NCBI GenBank assembly: GCA_022787425.1
Contig: JALFWB010000009.1
Span: forward strand, 1-32,486
Length of the DNA: 32,486 nt
Reading direction: 5' to 3'
From: Akkermansia sp.
GTDB lineage: Bacteria; Verrucomicrobiota; Verrucomicrobiia; Verrucomicrobiales; Akkermansiaceae
Shown: one piece after another, positions 16,024 to 23,897 of the stretch
Numbering within the stretch: the stretch's first letter is position 1
How the letters are laid out: each line of letters begins with the position of its first letter
Position numbers and translations under genes: made by a program
Notes under the pieces: model-generated
The model's input: only the letters and a program-made list of their open reading frames with translations
The model's database searches: none
Told to the model about the DNA's origin: nothing

Positions 16024-17874
16024 ATGACGACATCCACAACGACGACACCGACAGAGGGGAACATGATGACCGGGGCAGAGGCACTGGTACGCAGTCTCGT
16101 CCTACAGGGTGTCGATGTTGTATTCGCCTACCCCGGTGGTGCCAGCATGCCGATTCACCAGGCACTGAGCCATGAGCCGGCTATTCGAACCATCCTGCCC
16201 CGCCATGAGCAGGGAGGAGCTTTTGCAGCAGAGGGGTACGGCCGGGTCACGGGAAAGGTCGGCGTTTGCATGTCCACCTCCGGTCCCGGGGCGACGAACA
16301 TGATCACGGCGATCGCGGATGCATATTCGGACTCCATCCCGATGGTGGCCATTACGGCTCAGGTGGGCTCCACACTTATAGGCAGTTCCGCTTTCCAGGA
16401 GACAGACGTTTTCGGAATGACGGCCCCGATCGTCAAGCACAGCTATCTGGTGACGAAGCTGGAGGATATTCCCCGCATCGTGCGAGAGGCATTCTACATT
16501 GCCCGCACCGGTCGCCCGGGCCCCGTGGTAATCGATATTCCTAAGAATTTCCAAGAGGGTAAGTTCATTCCGGATTTCGAGGCACCGATAGATCTGCCCG
16601 GTTACCATCCTGAGGTTGTGACAGATACTAAGGCTCTTGAGGAGGTGTTGCCTGTTATCCTCAACGCTAAGCGTCCGGCCGTTTATGCCGGCGGTGGCGT
16701 GGTGACGGCAGGGGCTTCCGCAGCCCTGCGTGAGTTTGCTCACCGCACGCAGATTCCCGTGGCTACAACGCTGCTGGGCATCGGTGCCATGCCGGAGGAT
16801 GACCCCTTGTCCGTCCGCTGGCTGGGGATGCATGGGGCTGTGTATGCCAATAACACCGTGAACGAGGCGGATGTTGTCATTGCTATCGGTACTCGCTTTG
16901 ACGATCGAGTGACGGGAGCGGTTCGCACCTTCTGCGAGCATGCTCGCATCATTCACATTGATTTGGATGCAGCGGAATTGAACAAGAATAAGCGTGTAGA
17001 GTTTGCTATCCGCTCCGATGCGAAGATGGCGCTGGATTACCTCAACTCACGCTTGGAGGAGATGGGGATGGGAGAAAGGGAGTACAATGTCTCCAACAGG
17101 CCGGAGTGGTTCGGTATCATTGAGGAGTGGAAGAACTCCTACCCGCTTACCTACGAGAAACGGGAGCATGAGATTGCACCGCAAGCGGTTATTGAGGAGC
17201 TGTATAACCAACTCGGCAAGCAGGAGGCCATTATCTGCACCGGTGTTGGACAGCATCAGATGTTTGCCGCACAGTTCTACCGCTTCAATCAGCCGCGCCG
17301 TCTGTCGACATCGGGAGGACTCGGGTCCATGGGGTATGGACTTCCCGCAGCGATGGGTGCCAGTGTCGCGTATCCGGATATGCCCGTTGTGAACATCGAT
17401 GGCGATGGTTCCTTCCTGATGAATGTTCAGGAGCTCGCGACCATTCACATCGAGCGCATGCCTATCAAGTGTATTATCCTTGATAACCAGCACTTGGGCA
17501 TGGTGGTGCAGTGGGAGGACTTGAAGTACGATTCGAACCGCGCCCAGACCTTCCTTGCCGACCCGCGTGACACCTATGACCCCACGCACCACACGGAGTC
17601 TGTGCTCTACCCGAATTTCCCGGTGCTGTGTGCCGGTTTCGGAGTGAAATGCGAGCGCGTGGTTGAGCCGGCAGACTTGGCTCCTGCCATTCAGCGCATG
17701 CTTGCGGCCAAGGAGCCCTATGTGCTCGATGTGATGGTTCCGCATGACGTGCACGTGCTGCCCATGATCCCCGGCGGCATGGCGTATCGGGACGTGGTGC
17801 TGGAGCGAATTGCCGGTGACGGCAAGGGCCGGAAGGCTTCGGATCTCGGTAAAGAGATCCCCTCAGCACTGTAA
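16024..17874 (+). CDS. ilvB: Acetolactate synthase, catalytic (large) subunit
   Basis: ThDP-dependent enzyme making acetolactate from two pyruvates or acetohydroxybutyrate from pyruvate plus 2-oxobutyrate, the first common step of valine, leucine and isoleucine synthesis. The 616-residue protein has the N-terminal PYR domain with the activating Glu in LPRHEQGGAFAAEGYGR and then TSGPGATN. The C-terminal PP domain has the ThDP/metal motif GDGSFLMNVQEL through ILDNQHLGMVVQW. The ATG at 16024 follows the promoter, but ATG 16063, preceded by GAGGGG, begins MMTGAEALVRSL and may be the true start. No small subunit (ilvN) follows; the next gene begins 9 bases later and encodes a membrane protein, so regulation by a partner encoded elsewhere must be assumed. 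Confidence 0.93.
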   Translation: MTTSTTTTPTEGNMMTGAEALVRSLVLQGVDVVFAYPGGASMPIHQALSHEPAIRTILPRHEQGGAFAAEGYGRVTGKVGVCMSTSGPGATNMITAIADAYSDSIPMVAITAQVGSTLIGSSAFQETDVFGMTAPIVKHSYLVTKLEDIPRIVREAFYIARTGRPGPVVIDIPKNFQEGKFIPDFEAPIDLPGYHPEVVTDTKALEEVLPVILNAKRPAVYAGGGVVTAGASAALREFAHRTQIPVATTLLGIGAMPEDDPLSVRWLGMHGAVYANNTVNEADVVIAIGTRFDDRVTGAVRTFCEHARIIHIDLDAAELNKNKRVEFAIRSDAKMALDYLNSRLEEMGMGEREYNVSNRPEWFGIIEEWKNSYPLTYEKREHEIAPQAVIEELYNQLGKQEAIICTGVGQHQMFAAQFYRFNQPRRLSTSGGLGSMGYGLPAAMGASVAYPDMPVVNIDGDGSFLMNVQELATIHIERMPIKCIILDNQHLGMVVQWEDLKYDSNRAQTFLADPRDTYDPTHHTESVLYPNFPVLCAGFGVKCERVVEPADLAPAIQRMLAAKEPYVLDVMVPHDVHVLPMIPGGMAYRDVVLERIAGDGKGRKASDLGKEIPSAL

Positions 17875-17883
17875 CTCTCCGGT

Positions 17884-19440
17884 ATGGAACAGATCAACAT
17901 TCGTAAGTATATACGCTCTACGATCGTAGGGCTCATATTGGTTGTTCTGTCCTTCCTGATCGGCACAGAGGCGGCGGAGCGTGGCGCAAATGCCATGATT
18001 ATCGTGGCCGCCATCTTGGCATTTCTCATCCTGCTCTACTTGGGGAGAAGTGCTTGGTGGACGCTTTTTCTGTTTCCGCCGCTCATCGGCATGCTACCGC
18101 TGGGCATTGTCCAGAGGTTACCCTTGGATTATACACTGGCGGTGCCGATCTGCGCCTACTGGGGCATCATGTGCTTGGTTCGCAAAGCCCGCTTCGAATG
18201 GCGTTCCGTTTGGTGGTTCGATTTTGCGACGCTCATCCTTTTCGCTTACTTTGCATTCACCTACTTGAGGCATCCGGTTTCCATCAATGTGCTATCCCAA
18301 GGCGAGGCAAAGACAGTGGGCGGCAAGGATTATATCACGGCGTGTTTTGCCTTTTTCTATTACATCGTTATATCGTCTATTCCATATAAATGGGAACCAC
18401 TGAAGAAGGTACTCAAGATATTGATGTACAGTTCAATCTTCCTTGCGTTCTTCTTTTTTGCTCTGGGGGTATTGCGTGGGCAGACCAATATTGCAGCCAT
18501 GAATGAGGCGGCAGAAACCGAACGCATGGGTGGGTACGGAGGCATGGGCTACCCCCTGTTCATGTATCTCTTGAGCCGATATAAAATTACTGAACTTGTG
18601 TTCACCTTCAAAAATATCTTCCTCTGTCTTATATCCCTTGTCGCGGTCCTGATGGGCGGGTTCCGTGAAACATTGTTGGATTTATTTTCAGCAACAGCGG
18701 CGGCAGCGTTCTTCCGCAAACAGTTTTTATTTTTATTATCAGTGTGTGCTATTATCTATGGTGCTCTCATCTACTGTGGAACCCACGATTTAACCGAATC
18801 TTGGCCTTATGGAGTCCAGCGTGTTCTCAGTATGTTTCCAGGTGTGAAGGTTTCAAAAGCAGCCAAAGACAGTGCAGAAGATTCCGCAGAATGGCGTATC
18901 GTCATGTGGCGCTGGGCTATGGATCCGAGAACGGGATATATCAAGGACTATGTATGGGGAGATGGATACGGTCAGGACATGGCTAACCTGCGTCGCTGGT
19001 ATACGGGAATACAGCGTGGTGCTACTATATACGGCGACCAAGAATACTTTGCAGAGACTGGAACCTGGCACAGCGGTCCCATAAGCACCATCCACCGCAC
19101 CGGGTACGTTGGGCTGGGAGTGGTTACTTTCTGGCTCTTCAGTGGGCTTGTATTGGTTCTCTTCATTGGCCGAAGAATCGCAAATCTCAAGGACAATACA
19201 GCCTTTTACTACATCATACTCTCTTTTCCGGGATGGGTTACCCTGTTCTACATTTCTGCCAAAAGCTACGCCGCGACCTTTGAGGCTCTCAAATTCGCAG
19301 TCATGGCCAAGGTGGCCTATGTCGAGGCCATGCGGGCCGGGGCAATTGCCCCCTTCCAATGGAGGCATCACTATACTCCCCTAACCCTGCAACAAATTGA
19401 ACAGGAAGCCGCAGAGAAGCAAATCGTAGCGCAGAGTTAG
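17884..19440 (+). CDS. Polytopic membrane protein, O-antigen ligase/polymerase-like
   Basis: A 518-residue inner-membrane protein with about ten hydrophobic helices, beginning MEQINIRKYIRSTIVGLILV. It has one large loop (about 300-400), SWPYGVQRVLSMFP to a long hydrophilic stretch with conserved-looking W, H and R residues (TWHSGPISTIHRTGYVGLG). A helical membrane protein with one large periplasmic loop containing a G-rich H/R motif near the end is the layout of WaaL/Wzy-type O-antigen ligases and polymerases, so a role in surface glycan assembly is a fair guess. I cannot confirm the family from motifs alone. It starts 9 bases after ilvB without an evident promoter, so it is probably co-transcribed. 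It ends 41 bases before the rnpB promoter. Confidence 0.6.
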   Translation: MEQINIRKYIRSTIVGLILVVLSFLIGTEAAERGANAMIIVAAILAFLILLYLGRSAWWTLFLFPPLIGMLPLGIVQRLPLDYTLAVPICAYWGIMCLVRKARFEWRSVWWFDFATLILFAYFAFTYLRHPVSINVLSQGEAKTVGGKDYITACFAFFYYIVISSIPYKWEPLKKVLKILMYSSIFLAFFFFALGVLRGQTNIAAMNEAAETERMGGYGGMGYPLFMYLLSRYKITELVFTFKNIFLCLISLVAVLMGGFRETLLDLFSATAAAAFFRKQFLFLLSVCAIIYGALIYCGTHDLTESWPYGVQRVLSMFPGVKVSKAAKDSAEDSAEWRIVMWRWAMDPRTGYIKDYVWGDGYGQDMANLRRWYTGIQRGATIYGDQEYFAETGTWHSGPISTIHRTGYVGLGVVTFWLFSGLVLVLFIGRRIANLKDNTAFYYIILSFPGWVTLFYISAKSYAATFEALKFAVMAKVAYVEAMRAGAIAPFQWRHHYTPLTLQQIEQEAAEKQIVAQS

Positions 19441-19481
19441 CAAGCGGAGTGCCGTTTTTGCGTCTTCTCTCGGTTTTAGTC

Positions 19482-19510
19482 TTGCCATTTCAAGGGAGTT
19501 GGTGTATGCT
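19482..19510 (+). promoter_or_regulatory. Promoter of rnpB
   Basis: TTGCCA (19482-19487), a 17-bp spacer and TATGCT (19505-19510) place transcription start at about 19517, exactly where the RNA's P1 helix begins. Confidence 0.75.
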
Positions 19511-19516
19511 GGTCGC

Positions 19517-19892
19517 GCCGTTCGGGTTCGGATGGTCGCTGTGCAGCGCGTCTGTGCAGAGGAAAGTCCGGACATCACAAGGCAGCGTGCCCGGTGAAAG
19601 CCGGGGAGGCCCGGGCGCAATACCGGGTCGACGGAAAGTGCCACAGAAAACAAACCGCCCGCAAGGGTAAGGGTGAAAAGGTGGGGTAAGAGCCCACCGC
19701 TCCGATGGTAACAAAGGAGGCCGGGTAAACCCCACGCGATGCAAGACAAACAGGGGAAGGGTCGCCTGCCCGCTATAACCCCGGGTAATAGTTGCACCCC
19801 ATTCTGTGGGGCATGGCCGTAAGGCCGTGAGAAAAATGGCCATCCAGCTCCTTCCGGAGTGGACAGAATCCGGCTTACAGAACCCGAACGGC
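19517..19892 (+). ncRNA. rnpB: RNase P RNA, bacterial type A
   Basis: The catalytic RNA that cleaves the 5' leader from pre-tRNAs. Conserved blocks appear in order: GAGGAAAGTCCGGACA at about 19558-19573, ACAGAAAACAAACCGCC at about 19642-19658, GGTAAGGGTGAAAAGGTG at about 19666-19683 and TAAGAGCCCACCGC after it, and a 3' segment GGCTTACAGAACCCG. The ends pair perfectly over 12 bp: 19517-19528 (GCCGTTCGGGTT) with 19881-19892 (AACCCGAACGGC), forming helix P1 and fixing both ends. Length is about 376 nt, normal for type A. Its 3' end lies 16 bases from the stop of the convergent transporter gene, and no terminator hairpin separates them. Confidence 0.95.
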
Positions 19893-19908
19893 ACCTCCCC
19901 ACCATGGG

Positions 19909-20799
19909 CTATTTCTTCCTTGCTGCAAGAAAAATCTGGACTGAGTTGGCAAAATTATGGAAGAAGATATAAAAGACCGGACCGATATAGGAGAGTGGAT
20001 GGCTATAGGGCTGGGCTGCTATATAGAGCACGAGAATGGTATTCTTTTGTCCGAGAGCCTGTGAGCACTCACGCTTCAAGTCAGGGTAGCCCAAACGGTA
20101 CCCCGCAATAAAACCTACGGCACAAACAACGAGCGCGCCGAGAGCCGGGGGAATGAGTTCATGTAGCCCCACTCCGGATTCGATCAGATGCTGCGTTCCC
20201 CAAGCAGAAATAATAGTCAGATTGATACACCAGAGCCCCAAAGAAAAACCGGCCAACTTCGGGGCTAGGTCTCGGGACGCCGGATAGACCCACCTCACCA
20301 GAAAGGCAAGCAAGGCGGGTAAAAGCAGGACTCCCCCCAGTTGTTTGGCAACCAAGACTGCCAACGCTCCATAGCTCAAATCCGGGGACTCCAGCAGGAG
20401 TGGCAACAAAAAGGGCATCACCAGTGCAAAGGTAACGTGGCTCAGCAGCATCGCCGTCGCGCTGAACTCTACATCCCCTCGCAGCAACTGGACAATAACC
20501 GGACTTGCAACGGCAATGGGTGCTGCGGCACAGTAGAACAGGGTCTCAGCCAATTCAGGAAAACCCAAGGCGCGAGCTACCAGCCAATAAAAAACCGCAG
20601 TCAAAGGAATTGCCAACAACACCCATAAATGCAGCCACCGGGGTCTCATTCCCCTAATCTGAACACCTATGAAGGTGATGAACAGCATCGCTCCCACCCC
20701 ATACGGCAAATACGAGTTACAGTCCCCCAACACGCTGTGCAAGGCAGCCCCGAGCGCAATGGCAACAACCATGCACAGACTGCGAAGGCTTCGCTTCAT
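19909..20799 (-). CDS. BASS-family (bile acid:Na+ symporter-like) transporter
   Basis: A 296-residue protein with about nine hydrophobic helices. The segments GVQIRGM, CAAAPIAVASPVIVQLLRGD and REC(S)QALGQKNTILVLYIA match the BASS fold, where the region around GxxNTxLxL is conserved in Na+-coupled organic-anion carriers. Substrates in this family range from bile acids to pantoate and other small anions and cannot be told here. Its ATG overlaps the stop of the 7TM-HD gene (ATGA at 20799-20796), so it is translationally coupled to it and shares its promoter. It converges on rnpB. Confidence 0.75.
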   Translation of the reverse strand: MKRSLRSLCMVVAIALGAALHSVLGDCNSYLPYGVGAMLFITFIGVQIRGMRPRWLHLWVLLAIPLTAVFYWLVARALGFPELAETLFYCAAAPIAVASPVIVQLLRGDVEFSATAMLLSHVTFALVMPFLLPLLLESPDLSYGALAVLVAKQLGGVLLLPALLAFLVRWVYPASRDLAPKLAGFSLGLWCINLTIISAWGTQHLIESGVGLHELIPPALGALVVCAVGFIAGYRLGYPDLKRECSQALGQKNTILVLYIAAQPYSHPLSYIGPVFYIFFHNFANSVQIFLAARKK

Positions 20800-22412
20800 G
20801 ACGGCTTATCCTCCGTCGTCGCGCGCTCCTCTGCCGTTGCACGAGCCTCCGCCAAACGCTCACTGTCATCAACCGTCGTCCTGCGCTTGGGATACTTGAT
20901 TCTAACATGCGCCATAGCAATGCAAGTCTTAACAAACTTATCTTTAATTGTCTCAATCTCCCCCAAAGTCAGGCCACTTTCACTCAAATGGCCATCTAAT
21001 ACACGTCCCTTGAAGATCCCGTTAATCATGTTCCTGATTTCCTCATCCTTAGGTTCCGTCAGGGAGCGCGTCGCACTCTCCACCGCATCCGCCATGCTCA
21101 CGATACCGGACTCCTTGGACTGGGGAATGGGTCCCTTGTATGTAAAAATCGTTTTATCGACCTCCGGCGGCGGTGCATCTATCACACCCTCCTCATACTT
21201 CCGCATCTCCTCTTCATACTCGTCCATCGCTTTCCGGTAGAAGAAGTAGGCAGTCGACGTTCCGTGATGTTCCCTGATAACATCAATAATCCGCTCATTG
21301 AGTCTGTATTTTTTTGCAAGTTCTACGCCATCCGTCACGTGCTTCAGGATAACCTTGGCACTGCCCTCCGGAGTGAGCTCATTGTGTGGAGAGTGAGAGT
21401 AATCCTCGATATTCTCCGCAAAATATCCGGGAGCATTAATCTTACCGATATCGTGATAAAGTGCACAAACCCCGGCTCGCAGCGAATCTGCACCAATGGC
21501 ATCGGCAGCAGCCTCGGCCAAACGCTGCACAGACTCGCAGTGCTGGAAGGTACCACCTGCCTCCTTATCCAGCCTGCGAAGGAGGGGTGAGCGCTTAACA
21601 TCAGCCCACTCCAACCACGTCATCGGCGTCGATATAGCAAACACACGCTCAAGCGCAGGCACCAACCCACCGGCAAGAGCAGAAAAAATAAAATGTACGG
21701 AAAGCAGAACGAAAAGCGTAGACATCCACTCAAAAGCATCCCCGCCGAAACAACGAAGAAGAGGCGCAATTTCCGCCTGATCCAAGGTCTGAGAGACGGT
21801 CAACAGACACGAGAACACAGCAGCTACGCAGCCTGCCACCAACCCGGACAGCAGCACCTGATCACGCCTATGAACTCGGCCGGTAGAGTAGGCACTTCCC
21901 AGCCCTACCGCCAAGGCCAAAATAAGGTAGTTGCATTGATGCGTTCCGGATAGACCGTCAGGCAGAAAGGCCCAACCATACAACGTTGCAGCGGCGGCCG
22001 CGAACACGCCCGCACGCCGCCCCAGCATTACGGAGGCTATCGTAGGGGACAACAAGTACGGCAAAAGCGGCAAAAGCTGCTCAGCAGGCACATCCGGGAA
22101 ACGCTCGCCCACTCTCAGGATTCCCACCTGAAGCAGCATCTGGCCAATCAACACGAACAGCAACAACACCCCGCAGCGCACTTGGATTCGCTCACTCCCC
22201 CCGATCGTTACAAACACAACCAGCAAACATGCAGAGCACAACACAATCCGCATGATACGCCACCCGGCCTCCTCCCACGATCCGGAGAAAGAAGCAGCAA
22301 TACACGAAAGAGCCCCTACCAACACAACAATCATCAGGAGGCTGAAACGCCACGAGCGAGGCTCCGAGGCATCCCACCAACTCCCTGCATTTTCGTTCAG
22401 TTTATGAAACAT
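20796..22412 (-). CDS. 7TM-HD phosphohydrolase, PgpH-like (c-di-AMP phosphodiesterase candidate)
   Basis: A 538-residue membrane protein. Residues about 20-275 hold around seven to nine TM helices; the rest is a cytoplasmic HD domain. Metal-binding motifs are seen in order: HCESV, YHDIGKINAPGYFAEN (H-D), SHSPHNELTPEGSAKVI, HVTDG, EHHGTSTAYFFY and MADAVESATRS. This series matches PgpH/YqfF, which degrades c-di-AMP to pApA. PgpH proteins usually have about 700 residues because of a large extracellular 7TMR-HDED domain after the first helix; that domain is absent here. The start at ATG 22412 (MFHKLNENAG) is set by the promoter at 22429-22457. c-di-AMP control of osmolyte and ion uptake makes coupling to a transporter gene suggestive. 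Confidence 0.88.
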   Translation of the reverse strand: MFHKLNENAGSWWDASEPRSWRFSLLMIVVLVGALSCIAASFSGSWEEAGWRIMRIVLCSACLLVVFVTIGGSERIQVRCGVLLLFVLIGQMLLQVGILRVGERFPDVPAEQLLPLLPYLLSPTIASVMLGRRAGVFAAAAATLYGWAFLPDGLSGTHQCNYLILALAVGLGSAYSTGRVHRRDQVLLSGLVAGCVAAVFSCLLTVSQTLDQAEIAPLLRCFGGDAFEWMSTLFVLLSVHFIFSALAGGLVPALERVFAISTPMTWLEWADVKRSPLLRRLDKEAGGTFQHCESVQRLAEAAADAIGADSLRAGVCALYHDIGKINAPGYFAENIEDYSHSPHNELTPEGSAKVILKHVTDGVELAKKYRLNERIIDVIREHHGTSTAYFFYRKAMDEYEEEMRKYEEGVIDAPPPEVDKTIFTYKGPIPQSKESGIVSMADAVESATRSLTEPKDEEIRNMINGIFKGRVLDGHLSESGLTLGEIETIKDKFVKTCIAMAHVRIKYPKRRTTVDDSERLAEARATAEERATTEDKPS

Positions 22413-22428
22413 GGTATACTCCGAGCCG

Positions 22429-22457
22429 ATCGTACCACAGCCCCGATGAGATGTCAA
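22429..22457 (-). promoter_or_regulatory. Promoter of the 7TM-HD/BASS operon
   Basis: On the minus strand a consensus TTGACA (22457-22452), 17 bp and TACGAT (22434-22429), extended -10 TGG. The predicted leader is about 10 bases and includes GGAG. Confidence 0.7.
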
Positions 22458-22506
22458 GCTCTACGTCAAAACAGAACGCCACTACCCATCCCGGCAGATG
22501 CAACGG

Positions 22507-23475
22507 CTAAAACCAGCGGCGGGAGAAAGCGAAGAGGACACACAGGGCGGTGAGGAGGAGGGTATTCAGGCAGCACAGAATTGTGTAGAGTTGCCACTCA
22601 CGGATTTCGACAGCGAGACCGAAGAGAACGCAGCCCAAGAAGCAGCAGATGAGGAGGGCTGCCGGGCAAATGAAGAAACGGCATACCGGGCCACTGCGGA
22701 GGGGGGTAAGCAACAGCAGAACCAGGCCGCCCAGACTCGCAGCTCCCGCCGTCACAGCGAGGGGGGGGCGACTCCCGGGGAGGAAGCCGCATACCAGCCA
22801 CGAGCTACACACAGCGTAGGCTGCCAATGCTAACCCGGCCAGCAGAAGCATGGAGAGAGCGGACTTATGATCATTTTCCCCGCCAAACAGGATAAGCAGG
22901 GCCGGGGGCATGGCAATCGCTATTCCGAGAAAAGACACCGCCTGCTCCCCCCACCACATCAAACCGCAGGAGAGTGCCACGGCAGCCACAGCCGGCACCA
23001 CGGCAAAACTGATGTTGCGCCCCCCATAGTAAGTGGCCAAACGGCCCCCCACCAGCAGGCCGATCCCCGCCAAACATTGAAGAAGCAGCCCGGTTCTGCT
23101 GAACAGGGCAGACGAGGTCGCGTCCGATGCATAGGGGAAAACATTCACCGCCCACCCGTAGGCCAGCGCAAAGAAAGGCCAACCGCACCACAGCCCCAGA
23201 TCGCCCCAGCGGCTCAAACGACCGGTCGGGCACCATGTGGCACGGCACAGAGGCAGCAGAGCGCGCCAAAACTGAGCCCCTATGCCCACTGCGACCACGC
23301 ACGAGGCAACAGCCAACACAGAGGTAGGGAACGTCCTCCACAGTTTCTCATACCCCACCAAGCCCAGATAGAGGTCCGTATTCAAAATCATGATATTTTC
23401 ATTTACCTGACTGATAAACAGCGTGTAAACAAAAATCAACAGCATCAACCCGAAAATAAATAAACGACGTCTCAT
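22507..23475 (-). CDS. Polytopic membrane protein, ActF-like by position
   Basis: A 322-residue protein of about nine or ten hydrophobic helices, starting MRRRLFIFGLMLLIFVY and ending CVLFAFSRRWF. I find no diagnostic motif. Its ATG overlaps the stop of the cytochrome gene (ATGA at 23475-23472). As the third gene after an ActC-like protein and a monohaem cytochrome c, it occupies the place of ActF, the second quinol-binding membrane subunit of alternative complex III. It is shorter than ActF proteins (about 400 residues), so a divergent or unrelated membrane subunit is possible. It probably shares the actC promoter. Confidence 0.55.
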   Translation of the reverse strand: MRRRLFIFGLMLLIFVYTLFISQVNENIMILNTDLYLGLVGYEKLWRTFPTSVLAVASCVVAVGIGAQFWRALLPLCRATWCPTGRLSRWGDLGLWCGWPFFALAYGWAVNVFPYASDATSSALFSRTGLLLQCLAGIGLLVGGRLATYYGGRNISFAVVPAVAAVALSCGLMWWGEQAVSFLGIAIAMPPALLILFGGENDHKSALSMLLLAGLALAAYAVCSSWLVCGFLPGSRPPLAVTAGAASLGGLVLLLLTPLRSGPVCRFFICPAALLICCFLGCVLFGLAVEIREWQLYTILCCLNTLLLTALCVLFAFSRRWF

Positions 23476-23897
23476 TTCTTTCTGATAGTTTGCAAAAAAT
23501 CAACTAAATTTTCTATTTCATGCTCGGACAACCTTCCTGCGAAGGCCGGCATCGTCCCCTGCCCCATCCGGATCGCCTCAGCCTGTTCCTCGGCAGATTG
23601 AGCGGAGTGTGTCAGATCCCCCACAGCCGGCATTCCCGGCCGAGATGCCGTATAGCTCACACCATCGGCCCTCGCGCCGTGGCAAGCCACACAGCGAGCG
23701 GCAAAAAGCTTATCCCCCGATGCGGCAGACTCCGGCTCGCCGAAGGGAACCGCGCCGGGAGGCTGCAGCGACCGATGACTGTTTCTCGGCGGCATATTAA
23801 CCGGCAGTCGCGGCACATCATGAGCCTTGTCAAACAATACCGACCAAGCAGCCAGCAGAACCCCGATCGAGGCCACTGATAACAAAACCACCTTCAT
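23472..23897 (-). CDS. actE: Membrane-anchored monohaem cytochrome c (ActE-like)
   Basis: A 141-residue electron carrier on the periplasmic side. An N-terminal uncleaved helix (MKVVLLSVASIGVLLAAWSV) anchors it. The haem motif CVACH lies in FAARCVACHGARADG at about residue 80, and a Met ligand is likely in GTMPAFAGRLS, as in class I cytochromes c. The start is ATG 23897, which overlaps the actC stop (ATGA). A far longer open frame exists upstream but lies inside actC. The linker before the haem domain is Pro-rich (residues VPRLPVNMPPRN), similar to ActE of alternative complex III, where this subunit passes electrons to a terminal oxidase. Confidence 0.8.
   Translation of the reverse strand: MKVVLLSVASIGVLLAAWSVLFDKAHDVPRLPVNMPPRNSHRSLQPPGAVPFGEPESAASGDKLFAARCVACHGARADGVSYTASRPGMPAVGDLTHSAQSAEEQAEAIRMGQGTMPAFAGRLSEHEIENLVDFLQTIRKK

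Noticed and set aside
19490..19894. Minus-strand ORFs across 19490-19894
   Set aside because: They overlap rnpB, whose conserved blocks and P1 pairing explain the sequence.
22412..22457. Longer N-terminus of the 7TM-HD protein from 22457
   Set aside because: It would start within the -35/-10 promoter elements.
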